Of a stretch of DNA of 64,000 bases, positions 37,263-48,429 are shown piece by piece; within the stretch, counting starts at the first letter, position 1, and each line of letters begins with the position of its first letter. Position numbers and translations under genes: made by a program. The DNA comes from Bombyx mori. Taxonomy: Eukaryota > Arthropoda > Insecta > Lepidoptera > Bombycidae. The stretch is from the NCBI RefSeq assembly GCF_030269925.1, contig NC_085116.1, positions 3,844,001 through 3,908,000 on the forward strand, read 5' to 3'. The notes under the pieces were generated by a model. It saw nothing but the letters and a program-made list of their open reading frames with translations. It made no database searches and had not been told where the DNA came from.

Positions 37263-39661
37263 GATCTGGGATCTGGATCTGGGTATTTTCGTTATTTCAG
37301 AAAATTCTTTCTTATATCAAACGAAAAATGAAAAATTATAGAGTTATAACGGTATTTGGATCGTACAAAATATTTGTTCGACTGTGATTTTGTAGGTAAC
37401 TGACTAAGGAGTACAAAGAAAACACAACCGGCACATAATAAGCCTGAAGTGATGTAAAATTTATTGCACCTACTAACCGTTTCAGGATATATTTACAGTT
37501 AGTGCACCTGAGACGTGGACTTAATACTGTATAACAGGTCTTAAAAATTTATTTTTGAGGAATTTTTCAGGGACTGACGTGCTATATTTATTTGTATATA
37601 GATCGTAATATTAGTCAGTTTATAAATAGCTCGTCACATATATCTGAAAAACACTTTTGCAATATCACTAATAACAATGGACGTTTCGCTACGTTACTGA
37701 TTACTTAACTCATTTCACGCTATGCGATTACAAACAAGGGAGAGTTTGAAGCACATTGAAGAAACCTCAATTTTACTCATACAAATATAATGTAAATTTA
37801 AATGTCATCATCATTATAATATCCAAGGAGAAAAAAATAGTTTCGGTTGGAAAAAAATTTCAAAAGTCGTCTCTCGAGATCCGGGTAACTTCAGTTGAGA
37901 TTAAAGAAATCCTCATTTGTATTCAACGGACGGGAATGGAGTGCTAGAACGGGGCAGACAGTGTTTTAGGGTTCGCAGTCAGCGATCGACGTGGTCTCGA
38001 AATAATCAGGCGCGCTTCCCCTCATCGCGGTCGTTCACACACAATCGACGAGGCAAGCGCCATCAGGACCCTACCTACGCAACGCAAGTCGACATAAAAC
38101 GCCCGTCCGTACCTAGCCCCTATTGTACGTTTGAAGACCATGAACCAACCCTACAGATAACATTTTCATCTCTATTCTCATACGTTTAAGAAGCACTTTC
38201 GTACGCAGCTGCATGGCACGATTCACCGCATCCGTTAACAGTTATATTTAACTGAAAAATATCGTAACTACACAGCAATAAGGTGCAATATTAACTGTAA
38301 CGAAAGAAAAACCTGCGAACGCGATGTGCATCGACGAGGACCGCGATTGTGAATATTGAAAATAGTTCTTATTGCCATTAGTCTAAATTGAATTCAGTTT
38401 GTTTTGAAGAACTTAACACCACGTGTTTACAAAAGTCGACCGACGCATACTTACTAGGCTGGGATGTTAACTTTAAAAACTTTTCCGAAATAATATTATC
38501 TCTTGACTTAGTTTCTGCACTTTATCGTAAGTGCAAAAGCTTTTACTATAAAAACGATATCCATTGTTAGAAATGTTGGAATAATACCATAAAAGAGATG
38601 GTAAAATGGAATCGGAGCTTTCTCTGGTATTAACGAGCAGTTCGTGTTCCGAGGCTGTAAAAGCGGGTGCTCGGATGACGCTGTGGGGCGACCGGTAATA
38701 AATGCTTAGAGAACATTTACTTTTTACATCTTGAATTTGACCTTACACGATTATTATTTTTCTGAAAATTCTCTGAGTGATTAAACAAAGGAACTTAACT
38801 TTTTTGCTTCGTGTATTTTTAATAAATCACAAATTTGAAAAGCAAATGGTATATAAATATTTTTTGTGTAATGAGTATGTAATAATTTGTATTAATTGTT
38901 GATCTATAAATTTTACAGAAATGTAAAAAATATATTTTACTTATTTGTGACTACTTCAATATGTAAGGTTTGTTGTGTTTTGTGTAAATAACTTAATACT
39001 TAATCTTAGAAATTTTTTTTATTTAATTGTAAATATACAATATTATTAGGCTCTGTTTTAATTGTTTTGTTCATCTATATAACACGATTGCTTTATAAAT
39101 AAGTAAGTAGCGATATGAAGAGAATAGTTTTGAATCATATAAATTTATTTTTAACTTCAATCAAAAATAGTTTATCATAATAAAGAACCATGATTATTGA
39201 TAGGAAAAGTCAACATTTGGAAAGAGATTCGTTTACGCATAATATACTGGATCTCTAGCTAATACGTTTTGTTATTTTAAAGTTGTTTATTATCAAACAA
39301 TAAGGTTTATTAGGCTATAAATGAAGCCGAAGCTGCTTTTTTGTTTCCGTTTTTATTTACTAAAAATGGGCTTAACTCATACACGATTTTTTTAAAGTTT
39401 CCAAATTAAATTTAGCCTGAGAATTAATTTAGTTTCGAGAATACATATTGAAAAATCTCAATATTATATAAGCACAGGAAATGTTTATGTTGTATGTACC
39501 TACCTATCAGCAGAATATGCGACCAAACTTTTTTGAAGATAAAAACTTGAAATTAATAGAGAATTTTCTTGATAAATTAACGATGTTTATTATAGTAAGT
39601 ATTATTTGTATTCTCGTGATATGTCAACTGAAAGTAAATTTATAAACAAACTAGTACTAAC

Positions 39662-39858
39662 CATACAACGCCGAAGGCACCATAGCCGATGGGCCGGTCA
39701 GGCTGAACATCAGTCGGAATAGCCGGCGATTGATAGTAGGGCGCCGCTGCCGCCAGGATGGCGCCCTGGGGCGCACTCTGCGTACTGCCCTGCATCAGGG
39801 ACATCGACACACTCATGGAAACGCGAGAGTGCCGCGCGGGACCGCTAACTGCCGCCAT
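39662..39858 (-). CDS. NLK: Nemo-like kinase (NLK/nemo), first coding exon
   Basis: NLK is a MAPK-related Ser/Thr kinase that phosphorylates TCF/LEF and other factors in Wnt and planar-polarity signalling. This exon gives 65 codons plus TG of a split Trp codon. It starts at ATG 39858, with an in-frame TGA 36 bases upstream. A low-complexity Ser/Ala/Met leader (residues 1-40) is followed by YYQSPAIPTDVQPDRP and the glycine-rich ATP loop IGYGAFGVVW. The YYQ-PPIP-DVQPDRPIGYGAFGVVW signature is specific to NLK among MAPK relatives. The leader is much shorter than the His/Ala/Pro-rich vertebrate one. The donor is TG|GTTAGT. The catalytic exons (HRD, DFG) are not found to the left within the window. 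Confidence 0.9.
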
Positions 39859-40210
39859 CCAACCGCTCAGCGGCGAGGTGTCACCGCAGACTCATCAGGC
39901 GAACCACTGCCTCGACTTTAACTCTATCACCAGAACTTGACTCCCGAGGGAAACGCGGAAATATCACTGCTTACTTTTTTATTATTCATGCTCGAACGAC
40001 TCTGCAGGGATCACTAAACAACACTCGTGGAATTCAGAAACACTTTTTTAATTCACCAGTTACTTTTACGTGTTCGTTTGAATTTGATAAAGATTAACTG
40101 ATGAGTCTGGCTCTTACTTCTTTCTGGACAAAGAAAGATACCGTGAATTACGGATTACAGTTAACCTAACCAACGTCTACACGCCACGCCGATTGAGCGA
40201 AACTGAAAAT
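39859..40210 (-). promoter_or_regulatory. NLK 5' leader and candidate core promoter
   Basis: The stretch upstream of the NLK start codon is moderately GC-rich and has no recognisable repeat. On the minus strand a TTCAGTT sequence fits the arthropod initiator (TCAGTY), with its A at 40204. About 27 bases downstream, AGACGT resembles a DPE but sits one base off the strict spacing. This would give a 5' UTR of about 345 bases if unspliced. It is a motif match only; no transcript evidence is available. Confidence 0.35.
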
Positions 40211-40816
40211 GAGGTGGGGGGCGGAAAGACCGGCAGTAATGATGCGTGAGCGAGACAGCAAAAGAACATGGCGCCGATGTCAAGAACAGCTGGGCTTGAA
40301 TGACCATAATTAGATGTAAAGTTATATATTGTTAAATCACTACTAGACTATTTATGAGAGCATTGTAGTAACGATCACTTAAAAAGTGGTACCATTTTTT
40401 CACTACTGAGGAAAATATGATTACATTTCGTGATCTTAAAATTATGTGCACTTTATTGTTGTTCGACTCTACTCAGATTTATTTTCTTAAATTAGTTAAG
40501 CAAAAAAATTATTTTACAAGGATCTGCGTGTTTATTTTGTTGTCTATAATTTTTAGATCAAATTATCGAATCTTATATAATAAATGTAGGCATCCATAAC
40601 AAAAAATTTAAATACAATTTGTAAGATTCCGATAACGCATTTCCGACTTTATTATGCCTATGATTTAGATCTTTTTATGTAATTTATTACGATCTATCAG
40701 TGTATCAGAATTTCAACGAGTAGGCTCTACTAGTATTCGTAAATAAAGCCAAAAATGGACTTTAAATTCATAATATTTAAATTTAATTAAAATCTATATC
40801 TATTATCTGTCTTCTA

Positions 40817-41080
40817 TCTCTATATATAAAAATGAATTGCTGTTCGTTGTCTCGCTAAAACTCGAGAACGGCTGGACCGATTTGGCTAATTTTGGTGTTG
40901 AATTATTTGTGGAAGTCCAGGGAAGGTTTAAAATGTTCGGAATTAAATAAAAATAACAATTTCCCTTCGATGTGTCCCCCGTCGGACGATTCCTTTTGTT
41001 TGTTTTAAGTTTATTTTATACAAAAGCTTAGGCCTTTTATTTATCGGTTGAGGCACTACGAATTTTGCCGGGTCAGCTAG
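40817..41080 (+). mobile_element. Non-autonomous Helitron, third family, copy 1
   Basis: A|TC at 40817, then CTATATATAAAAATGAATTG at the left, and GCCGGGTCAGCTAG|T at the right. It matches the copy at 52376-52665 over most of its length (GGCTGGACCGATTTGGCTAA; TGTCCCCCGTCGGACG). It lies about 0.6 kb upstream of the NLK candidate start site. Confidence 0.78.
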
Positions 41081-41668
41081 TCTTAAATAGATATTGAATA
41101 AATGCTAACTTTCTATTTACTATCTATGCGATTGTATAGTATTTTATATGTATAATAGCCGGCAAACTTCTTGAGCATTTGTCGACGTAGTGGGGGTAAG
41201 TTCGCGCATGGTACACTCACGTGCAGAAACAATATTTACTCTGCGTCATAATGCTATTAAATTATTAAAATCAACACATTATGTATTTAATATAGGTTAA
41301 TAATTGTAATAATTTAATCTTGGGGTAAAATAGATATTCCTTCTATTAAGTCAAAACTAGAGCTGTTGCCAGGTCTTGGTTCAGTTGAAGCGAAGTTGGT
41401 ATTTGTAATTTTTTTTTCGTTATCATAATCTTAACCAGCATCATCATCAATGTTTTCATCACCCGAGTCGCTATCATCGTGATGAGTCGACATAGGGCTC
41501 ATCGGTGTAGTTTACAACTCGGTCGGTTCGGTCTTCTTTTTTGTCTATAATTAATTATTTTTTGAAGATATTCGATTCGTAGTAATCGAATGTAACTTTT
41601 TTCAATTACCAGCTTCCGATTACTTTCTGTTTTTTTTTTCATCATTCTTCATTCCGAGCCATTAAAAT

Positions 41669-41998
41669 TTATATCTTCTTTAAATTTTTCGAAGCCTTTC
41701 TACGATACGGAGTTTCGCTGCTCGTTATGTAGTTATTATGATTACATCTTTTTATTACAGATTGAACGAAACTATCCATTCCGGTAACTTTCTTCTTCCC
41801 TGATCTTTTCTTACCCGAAGTCCGAAATACGGCGAGCAAGCCAGAGTCTTTAGCTTCGTTAATAATGCACCTAGCAGTACTCACTGATGTTTTTCTTGCT
41901 TCCGAAGTCTGTTTTACTTTTTCCATATCATTCTTCTCCTGTTTTATAATGAAGCAATATACGTCGTACACAAATTTTCTTTTGAATACTACGCCATA
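41669..41998 (-). pseudogene. Transposase N-terminal remnant (Tc1/mariner-like superfamily, tentative)
   Basis: An open frame reads YGVVFKRKFVYDVYCFIIKQ, then SEARKTSVSTARCIINEAK, then GKKRSGKKKVTGMDSFVQ and IKRCNHNNY. The layout (VYxVYxFxKxEKE, an AxxTGVSxxT helix-turn-helix, GKKRxRKKxVTxxDxFxxxxIRR) is that of a transposase N-terminal region often found broken in moth and aphid genomes. The catalytic DDE part is absent and the frame ends LKKI-stop. It lies between NLK and UBE3B. Confidence 0.5.
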
Positions 41999-42357
41999 GT
42001 GTATTTTTTATAAAAAATCAACAAACATTCAACATATAGCAATGGCAACAAAGTCAACAAGCAATTATAACAAATAACTTAACGATTAATAACGATAGAC
42101 TTTTTGCTGTACGCAAGCGTACTTTTGGGAGCAAGCGGAACGAGGGCGCGGTGCGGGGCGCAAGGTTCGACTGATCTACCAATAACGTGCTCGATACGAT
42201 TTCCCCTGCCGTCGCGCCTCACCCTCACCACCAAAGTGATCTAAAATTAGGTTCTGCGCAGTCAAGGTCATTTGCTCACGAAGTTTGCCGGTTACTATAA
42301 TTACGTGGCTTTATTTTATCTATAATTACGACTCCGGACTACTCAGAGAACTGCTTA

Positions 42358-42492
42358 ATAGGCAGCAGCTTACATGGTAAGCAGTGCCTTAGCTGTGTCC
42401 CTGGCATTGCTGACGTTCATGAGTGACGATAATCACTCACCATCAGGTGGGTCGTCGTGGTATGCTCGTCTGCCTACAAGGGCATTTAAAAA
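42358..42492 (+). repeat. Family C tail
   Basis: AGGCAGCAGCTTACATGGTA through GTCCCTGGCATTGCTGACGT to CTACAAGGGCATTTAAAAAA. Confidence 0.68.
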
Positions 42493-44767
42493 AACTTTTG
42501 TCTTTCTCATCATCGGTTTGTAGCATTAACCTTTTTTTTATCTAAGACTTCGTCTATGGAAATAATCCTTAATAAGTTCTCCCTTAATTCCTAACTGCAA
42601 CGCTGGTATGGCGTTTTGGGAACACGCATTATTACTTTCGTACCTGTTACGAAACAACCATGCGTTGCGGTTTTGAAGAATAGAATAACCGTTATTAAAA
42701 CATCAAGGTAATCGATGTTAAGGTGTTAATATTACTCGTAACTGTTTCACTTCTGGTAGAATGTTAGGTCGTCTGCTATAAGTGAGCCGAAAATCCTATT
42801 GAAAAACCATTACAATATGAACCTTGTTGCCGGAGAGCCTATAGGTTACATCACCTAGGTTAATATCACCTAGGCCCAACGGGAAGTATCCTTTGAACAC
42901 CTAATAGGCAAGAAGCCAGTTTCTTATACTTGCTCGTGCCGTGTGTTACGATTACAATCTGGTGCAAATGCTAGGGACCTACCTACAGGCTTTTCTAAAT
43001 AAGCATTTCAGCTCGTATTCAGAAACGACTTCACCGACGAAGGAATTCCAAGATACCTAGATCTAGCCTAAAAATATTGGTATTTCGTAATGATTGATGC
43101 CGTTGAACAGTCGTTGAGGATTTTTTTGTACGATTCCTTTGGTGTTAAGCGGTAATGGTTACCATGGTTACGGTTTTATTAGATGGAGCACTAGTTTTTT
43201 GATTACAATGGAGATGTCATCCTCATGGCTGCAAGTACCGCCAGCGGCATGTTTTCTGTTCATGTCTGCGGACGACCATCGCGATTTAGATCCGTGTCAG
43301 ACTTCAACACAACTACATTAAAATATTTACTATTCTCCACGTCCGTTGTTTCGCGAGTTATGATGAGATTGTCGAGATAAAATGATGTTACCTGATGTTA
43401 CCTCATCCGGATTTCTATCACGAAGGTCGAACACGACGATAAACTGACCGCGAGGGTTCCAATACTATATGCTATAATAATAGTAATAATACAAGTATGC
43501 AATAATAATAATACTCCGCATCAGTACAAGTCGGAGGAACCGACGATTTCCTCCAGATTCAATAAAGAGGTTTGTGCAGAATCGATTTAAAAGTTTTTTT
43601 TTTTTCAAACATTACCTTGCCTTTCAAATATTTCATTAACCTAAAAATTATACGATAAAATAAAATCCAGTTCTAATAAATATCAATTTTATTATCACAG
43701 AGAATCACATTGTGTTATACGACATATATAACGTGGATAGTACAAATATTTTATTACATTTATTCGCGCTGTAATATGGCGGTAAAATTATGACTTTAGA
43801 ATATTCACTGGTCGCAATATATGTTAATCGGATACCCAATCAAGACTGTAAACATATTTCACCGCCAAAACGGAACGGAAACTAAACAAATTAAAAACGT
43901 TACTGAACGATTCTATTAGATTTAAAATGGCATCGATAAATTGCACAAAATCGTAAAACTATTCATAAAATATAAACGTACAAATAACGAAATAAAGTTT
44001 TTATTCGAACAAAAAAAAAAAACATTGATGAAATACAACATACATACTTTATCAATGGCTATACATTTGACACACAATTTAAAAATATAATATGGTGCTA
44101 ATTACTATAATTATTATGTAACATAAATATTTAGGGTTTGGTTCAACAATAAAGTGCACACGCATTACTTATACAATTAAACACATACATTACAATTAAC
44201 CCTTACTGTATACAATAAAATGACATGTGTTATTATTATATTGAGAATGAAAATCCCGTGAATTTTGTGTTTGATTTAAAATGAGCTGAATTATTTAAAA
44301 ATTCTATTTTATAATAAAAATATGTACGTCGTCGTACATACAGATTGGCGTGAACTCTCTAGTGTCTTAAGAATTATGTAAATGAGTAAACAAAAATATA
44401 CTACAATTATACATTATTTAAAACATTATTGTCTATATACATATTTTATTATTATTGGACAGGGTTCTTAGTAAATACAATTCGTCAACTACCGTATTAA
44501 GGAGTACTACAGACTAATTACTAACATTTTAATATATAAAGAGGTTAAGTCCGTAAAAACGTAAATATTTTTTGGCATTCCTACAATTCTTCGTGTTTGC
44601 ATTTTGAAATGAAAACGAAAAATCGCCTTTTACGTTCATGGAAATAAATTTTATTCATCTGAGATCACGTTTACAAAATGAGTATGCCACACGCTAATTA
44701 TTACAACCGATATATTTGTGTGAGTTTAATCCGCGCGTCAAATGTGACTACATCCATATTATTATTT
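42493..44767. other. Intergenic, no gene or clear repeat
   Basis: AT-rich DNA between NLK and UBE3B, with a short TAA-type microsatellite at about 43468-43515. AATAAA on the minus strand (TTTATT at about 43688) could mark a distal polyadenylation site of the UBE3B transcript, which is speculative. Confidence 0.4.
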
Positions 44768-45377
44768 ATACAGGGTGTACGTAATTTGTTATGAAATAGC
44801 AAGATATCTTAGTCGTTACGTTATGATGGGAAAATTTGTCTTCTGGACTGTCAATAAATTTGATGATATTTTCGTTTTCGAGAAAGATCATCAGCCAGTA
44901 GCAATATTATTTGTACCGTCCGATTGAGTTACCGGTAGGCCTCCAAACTCCTTTTTTATAGGAACTCAACTGTCCATTTTATTAGAACATTGGCTATTCC
45001 CTTCAAATCACGGTGCATGCATTTCGGCAAAAAAAGAGGTTTGTCTTTGAGGTCAATAGATTAGAAAGGAAAGGGAACCAATCTTACCGCGCATTTGGAC
45101 ATTGTACGTATTGGAACTTCACGTAAATGTTCCACATCAAACAGTCGAAGGCGGCGGGATTTATGCGTAACGCACAAACACACACATACGACAACTCCAC
45201 TCAGACCTCGAGTACGAAACATCTTTAACAAGGACAATGTCTCTGATGGAGAATCCTGGATCCCGCAGTAAAGTGGATGTCGCTAATCATATGACTAATT
45301 ATGTGATTATAATCAATTATTGCGAAATAATCAAGCTGCAAATGAATTACTTGATACCAATTACCATCACCCTGTAT
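44768..45377. mobile_element. Element with 10-bp terminal inverted repeats ATACAGGGTG (610 bp)
   Basis: ATACAGGGTG at 44768-44777 and CACCCTGTAT at 45368-45377. Short CAGGGTG-type ends are common for MITEs of several superfamilies. The interior has no open frame of note. Confidence 0.5.
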
Positions 45378-45447
45378 CGGTGAATACAATACTTATGAAA
45401 ATAAGCATCATTCTAGCACTCGTACTGAGAACAAAGTTCTCATTTGA

Positions 45448-45711
45448 GGCCGTCAGCGCAGAAGTGGCCTAAGCTTATCATAGTTAGTATGGAGGCAATT
45501 AGGTTTAAATTTTCATGAATTTGAATTTGAGTAAGCAAAAAAACAATCCGCGCAAAAATAATGTTTACAAAACTATCTGTTATCTATGGATGAAACTATG
45601 CATAGGCCGGTATTACATCAAAATTTATTATATTTTAAATAAATTCCAACATACGTCATACAAGATTCAATATACAAAATTGTGGGTTAGGCCACTTTTG
45701 CGCTGATGGCC
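45448..45711. mobile_element. MITE with ~26-bp terminal inverted repeats (264 bp)
   Basis: GGCCGTCAGCGCAGAAGTGG...CCTA at the left and TAGGCC...CACTTTTGCGCTGATGGCC at the right pair with two mismatches. Nearby CATTT on both flanks could be part of a decayed target duplication. Confidence 0.72.
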
Positions 45712-46858
45712 GCATTTATTGGTTTACACCTAGGCAAGGCTTGTGATACATAACCACATGGGATGAAGAAAAGTCATTGAAAGAAACTTTTCTAGGCGGC
45801 GTTCAGGTAAACTAAAATTATTAGAAAGTACTTTCACGATATAAACTTTCCCTGTTTTCAATCGTGCATGTCGTCGTTAAAAAACAAAACCTAATCGAAG
45901 TTTTGGGAACCAAAAATACATTCGAGACAAGCAAAAGTACAATTAAAATCTTTGATATTTAGATACGATACTACGCGACCAAAGAGGCGAGCAAATAAGT
46001 TACCATAAAAGAGACATTTTTGTGAACGCAATTAAGAATTAAGTCGTAAAAATGAGTAGTACTTTTTGGACATATTCCTTGGTTAGTAAGTTGGTCGCGT
46101 TAGTTCTTTGCCAATTACCCCGCAAGCAGATTTAAAATAATTACGGACATATAGATTCTAGATGTGACACTGTTTTTACACGAGGCAACACAGCCGGGGG
46201 TACAGGAGAGTCCAAGGGTTTTACCAGAAAGATAACCACGAGTCAATCTTTCGATTATTTCAGTTTTTGTGGTCATGAAGGTTTGGGTACTGGAACAACA
46301 GTTTTAGCCACGTGTAGATACTCGTGAAAACTATTCAAACCAAACGATAGATTAATCTTCATATCAATATAGGAAATAACCCAACTTTTTCCTGAGATCT
46401 TTTGTTTACAATATTTTGGCCAATTTTCTTTATTATTATTTTTATCATGAAACTGTGTTTAGTTGTAATTAAAATTATACGAACGCAATAAGTTAGTGTA
46501 TTATCGTTTCCAACTGAACACACAAATTTCAATTGAGTATAAACAAGTCTTAAGTTATTTTTATGTAACAACTAGTTATTTAAAACACTTAAAATGGACA
46601 CACTGAACAAAGAGGTGGTATTCCAATAAATTCACATCAATTATTCGCGATATTAAATCCAAAAGGTCGGATATCACTTTTTTTGCTTTCAATTACCGTC
46701 TACTTCTTCTCGACATAATATTAAAAACAATATTAAAAGTGAACAATCAACTTTTTAGCAATAATATCGAGATTATACAAATTACATACATAAGTTATAA
46801 ATATGTACTATTTTATTATATTATTTCCGTTTCAAATGCTAAAACGAATTAAAGTTTG
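45712..46858. other. Intergenic, nothing recognised
   Basis: AT-rich, with no coding frame over 70 codons and no recognisable repeat. Confidence 0.5.
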
Positions 46859-47304
46859 AAGTCGTCGTGGCCTAAAAGATAAGACGTCCGGTGCATTCGT
46901 GTTGAAGCGATGCACCGGTGTTCGAATCCCGCAGGCGGGTACCAATTTTTCTAATGAAATACGTACTCAACAAATGTTCACGATTGACTTCCACGGTGAA
47001 GGAATAACATCGTGTAATAAAAGTGAAAACCCGCAAAAATTATAATTTGCGTAATTACTGGTGGTAGGACCTCTGGTGAGTCCGCACGGGTAGGTACCAC
47101 CGCCCCGCCTATTTTTGCCGTGAAGCAGCAATGCGTTTCAGTTTGAAGGGTGGGGCGGTCGTTGTAACTAGGTATACTGAGACCTTAGAACTTATATCTC
47201 AAGGTGGGTGGCGCATTTATGTTGTAGATGTCTATCGGCTCCAGTAACCACTTAACACCAGGTGGGCTGAGAGCTCGTCCGCCCATCTAAGCAATAAAAA
47301 AAAA
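46859..47304 (+). mobile_element. Complete tRNA-headed SINE with the common tail (family A, Bm1/BMC1-type)
   Basis: The head holds a pol III B-box-like GGTGTTCGAATCCC at 46917-46930 and a weak A-box-like TGGCCTAAAAGATAA. A unique middle (CACGATTGACTTCCACGGTG) follows, then the ~250-bp tail found some 15 times in this window (from GGTGGTAGGACCTC to CATCTAAGCAATAAAA). It shows that the many tails are 3' parts of a tRNA-derived SINE, or share a tail with a partner LINE. The name Bm1/BMC1 is from memory. Confidence 0.75.
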
Positions 47305-47639
47305 CTTTGTTTAGAAAAAATAAATCGAAGGATGAAAGGCTATTTGGTTTGGCCGTTTTATTTGGTATTAGCATAAGCAGTTCGATGTTTTTAAATGAAC
47401 TTCAATTGTGTTTATCTCATTTAAATAAGTGAAAAAGTTTTTTTTTTTGGCATTGTTTTTCCAATTTTTAAACTTCTAAATGGCTCCCCTGTAATGTTGC
47501 AAAAATGTTGTTTAAACCAAATGGCCTTTCACCCCTCGATATTGAGATACGAATCGGTTTAGTGAATGAAGTTTCATTACTGAAAAAAAAACGGCGCGCG
47601 TCCGCCAAACGCTTATTCTAATCTAAAAGAGACCTATTG

Positions 47640-47955
47640 AGCTGAATGTTTAATAAAATACGTACTAAGAAATTTTCACGATTGACTTCCACGGTGAAAG
47701 AATAACATCGTGTAATAAAAATCAAAGCTTTGCGTAGTTACTGGTGGTAGTACCTCTTGTGAGTCCGCGCGGGTAGGTATCAACACTCCACCTATCTCTG
47801 CCGTGAGTGAAGTAGTAATGTGTTTCGGCATGAAGGATGGGGTAGCTGTTATAACTATACTGAGACCTTAGAACTTTAATCTCAAGATGGGTGACGGCAT
47901 TTAACACCAGGTGGGCTGTGAGCTCGAGCACCCATCAAAAAACAATAAAAAAAAA
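47640..47955 (+). mobile_element. Family A SINE, copy missing its tRNA head
   Basis: It starts in the middle region (TAATAAAATACGTACTAAGA, CACGATTGACTTCCACGGTG) and continues through the tail to CCCATCAAAAAACAATAAAA. The tail has an internal deletion (GTGACGGCATTTAACACCAG). It lies downstream of the UBE3B stop codon. Confidence 0.72.
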
Positions 47956-48065
47956 CCTTTTTTTGGTACGACTTTATGAAAACATCGTAAGACACGACGA
48001 GACTAAACGTGAATTACTACATAGTATAAAACAAAGTCGCTTTCTCTGTCCCTATATCCCTATGT

Positions 48066-48200
48066 ATGCTTAAATCTTTAAAACTACGCAACGGATTTTG
48101 ATGCGGTTTTTTTTAATAGATAGAGTGATTGAAGAGGAAGGTTTATATGTATAATAGCATCCATTAAATAGTGGAGAAATCAATAATAAATTACAGTTTC
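48066..48200. repeat. Dispersed repeat fragment next to the UBE3B stop
   Basis: AAAACTACGCAACGGATTTT, GAAGAGGAAGGTTTATATGT and TAGTGGAGAAATCAATAATA form a stretch I recall as a common moth repeat. It falls in the presumed UBE3B 3' UTR. Confidence 0.4.
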
Positions 48201-48256
48201 CGAAGCGAGGCGAGGGCGGGTGGCTAGTGTGTTGCAGTTTGTATCGCGAGCGCGCC

Positions 48257-48429
48257 CTAAGACAGTTCGAAGCCGGTGTTGCTGTTGACCGCGTACCGCA
48301 GCTTGTCGCGCAGCGTGCTCCGCTTCTGGTAGTTGGGCAGCTTGAGCAGGTTGAAGCAGGTCGACGAGGTCGGCAGCCGGTTCAGAGGGTCCTTCTTCCT
48401 TATCGTGAAGAAGCCGCGAATCACGCTGC
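48257..48429 (-). CDS. UBE3B: UBE3B terminal exon with catalytic cysteine
   Basis: Fragment residues 669-725 plus TAG at 48257-48259. It reads [20 protein letters not shown], then [18 protein letters not shown], and ends NSNTGFELS. The cysteine of TSSTC (codon 48356-48358) is the thioester-forming residue of the HECT family. The acceptor is GTGGAACAG|GC. The 3' untranslated region runs leftward into repeats. No convincing AATAAA was seen close to the stop; an ATTAAA-type hexamer lies near 48110. Confidence 0.96.

Larger units (their letters stand above)
1..39661 (-). other. Probable NLK intron 1 (repeat-rich, no host exon recognised)
   Basis: Everything left of the NLK first exon is read as intron because the exon ends in a donor and the gene runs leftward. 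I looked on the minus strand for the next NLK segments (LKKMPNVFQ, HRDIKPGNLLVN, TQYYRAPEI types) and saw none. Stretches with neither gene nor confident repeat are approximately 5250-6500, 9020-9600, 10040-11550, 13730-14480, 19660-20090, 21480-22120, 22825-25530, 26215-27860, 31505-32890, 34640-35250 and 37265-39660. They are AT-rich, with only short random-looking open frames. Confidence 0.6.

Noticed and set aside
1..39640. Further NLK kinase exons on the minus strand
   Set aside because: I looked for VALKK, HRDIKPGN, DFGLAR and YYRAPE coding text in reverse and saw none.
46861..46935. A functional tRNA gene on the plus strand
   Set aside because: There is a B-box match only. The cloverleaf is poor and it is continuous with the SINE body and tail.
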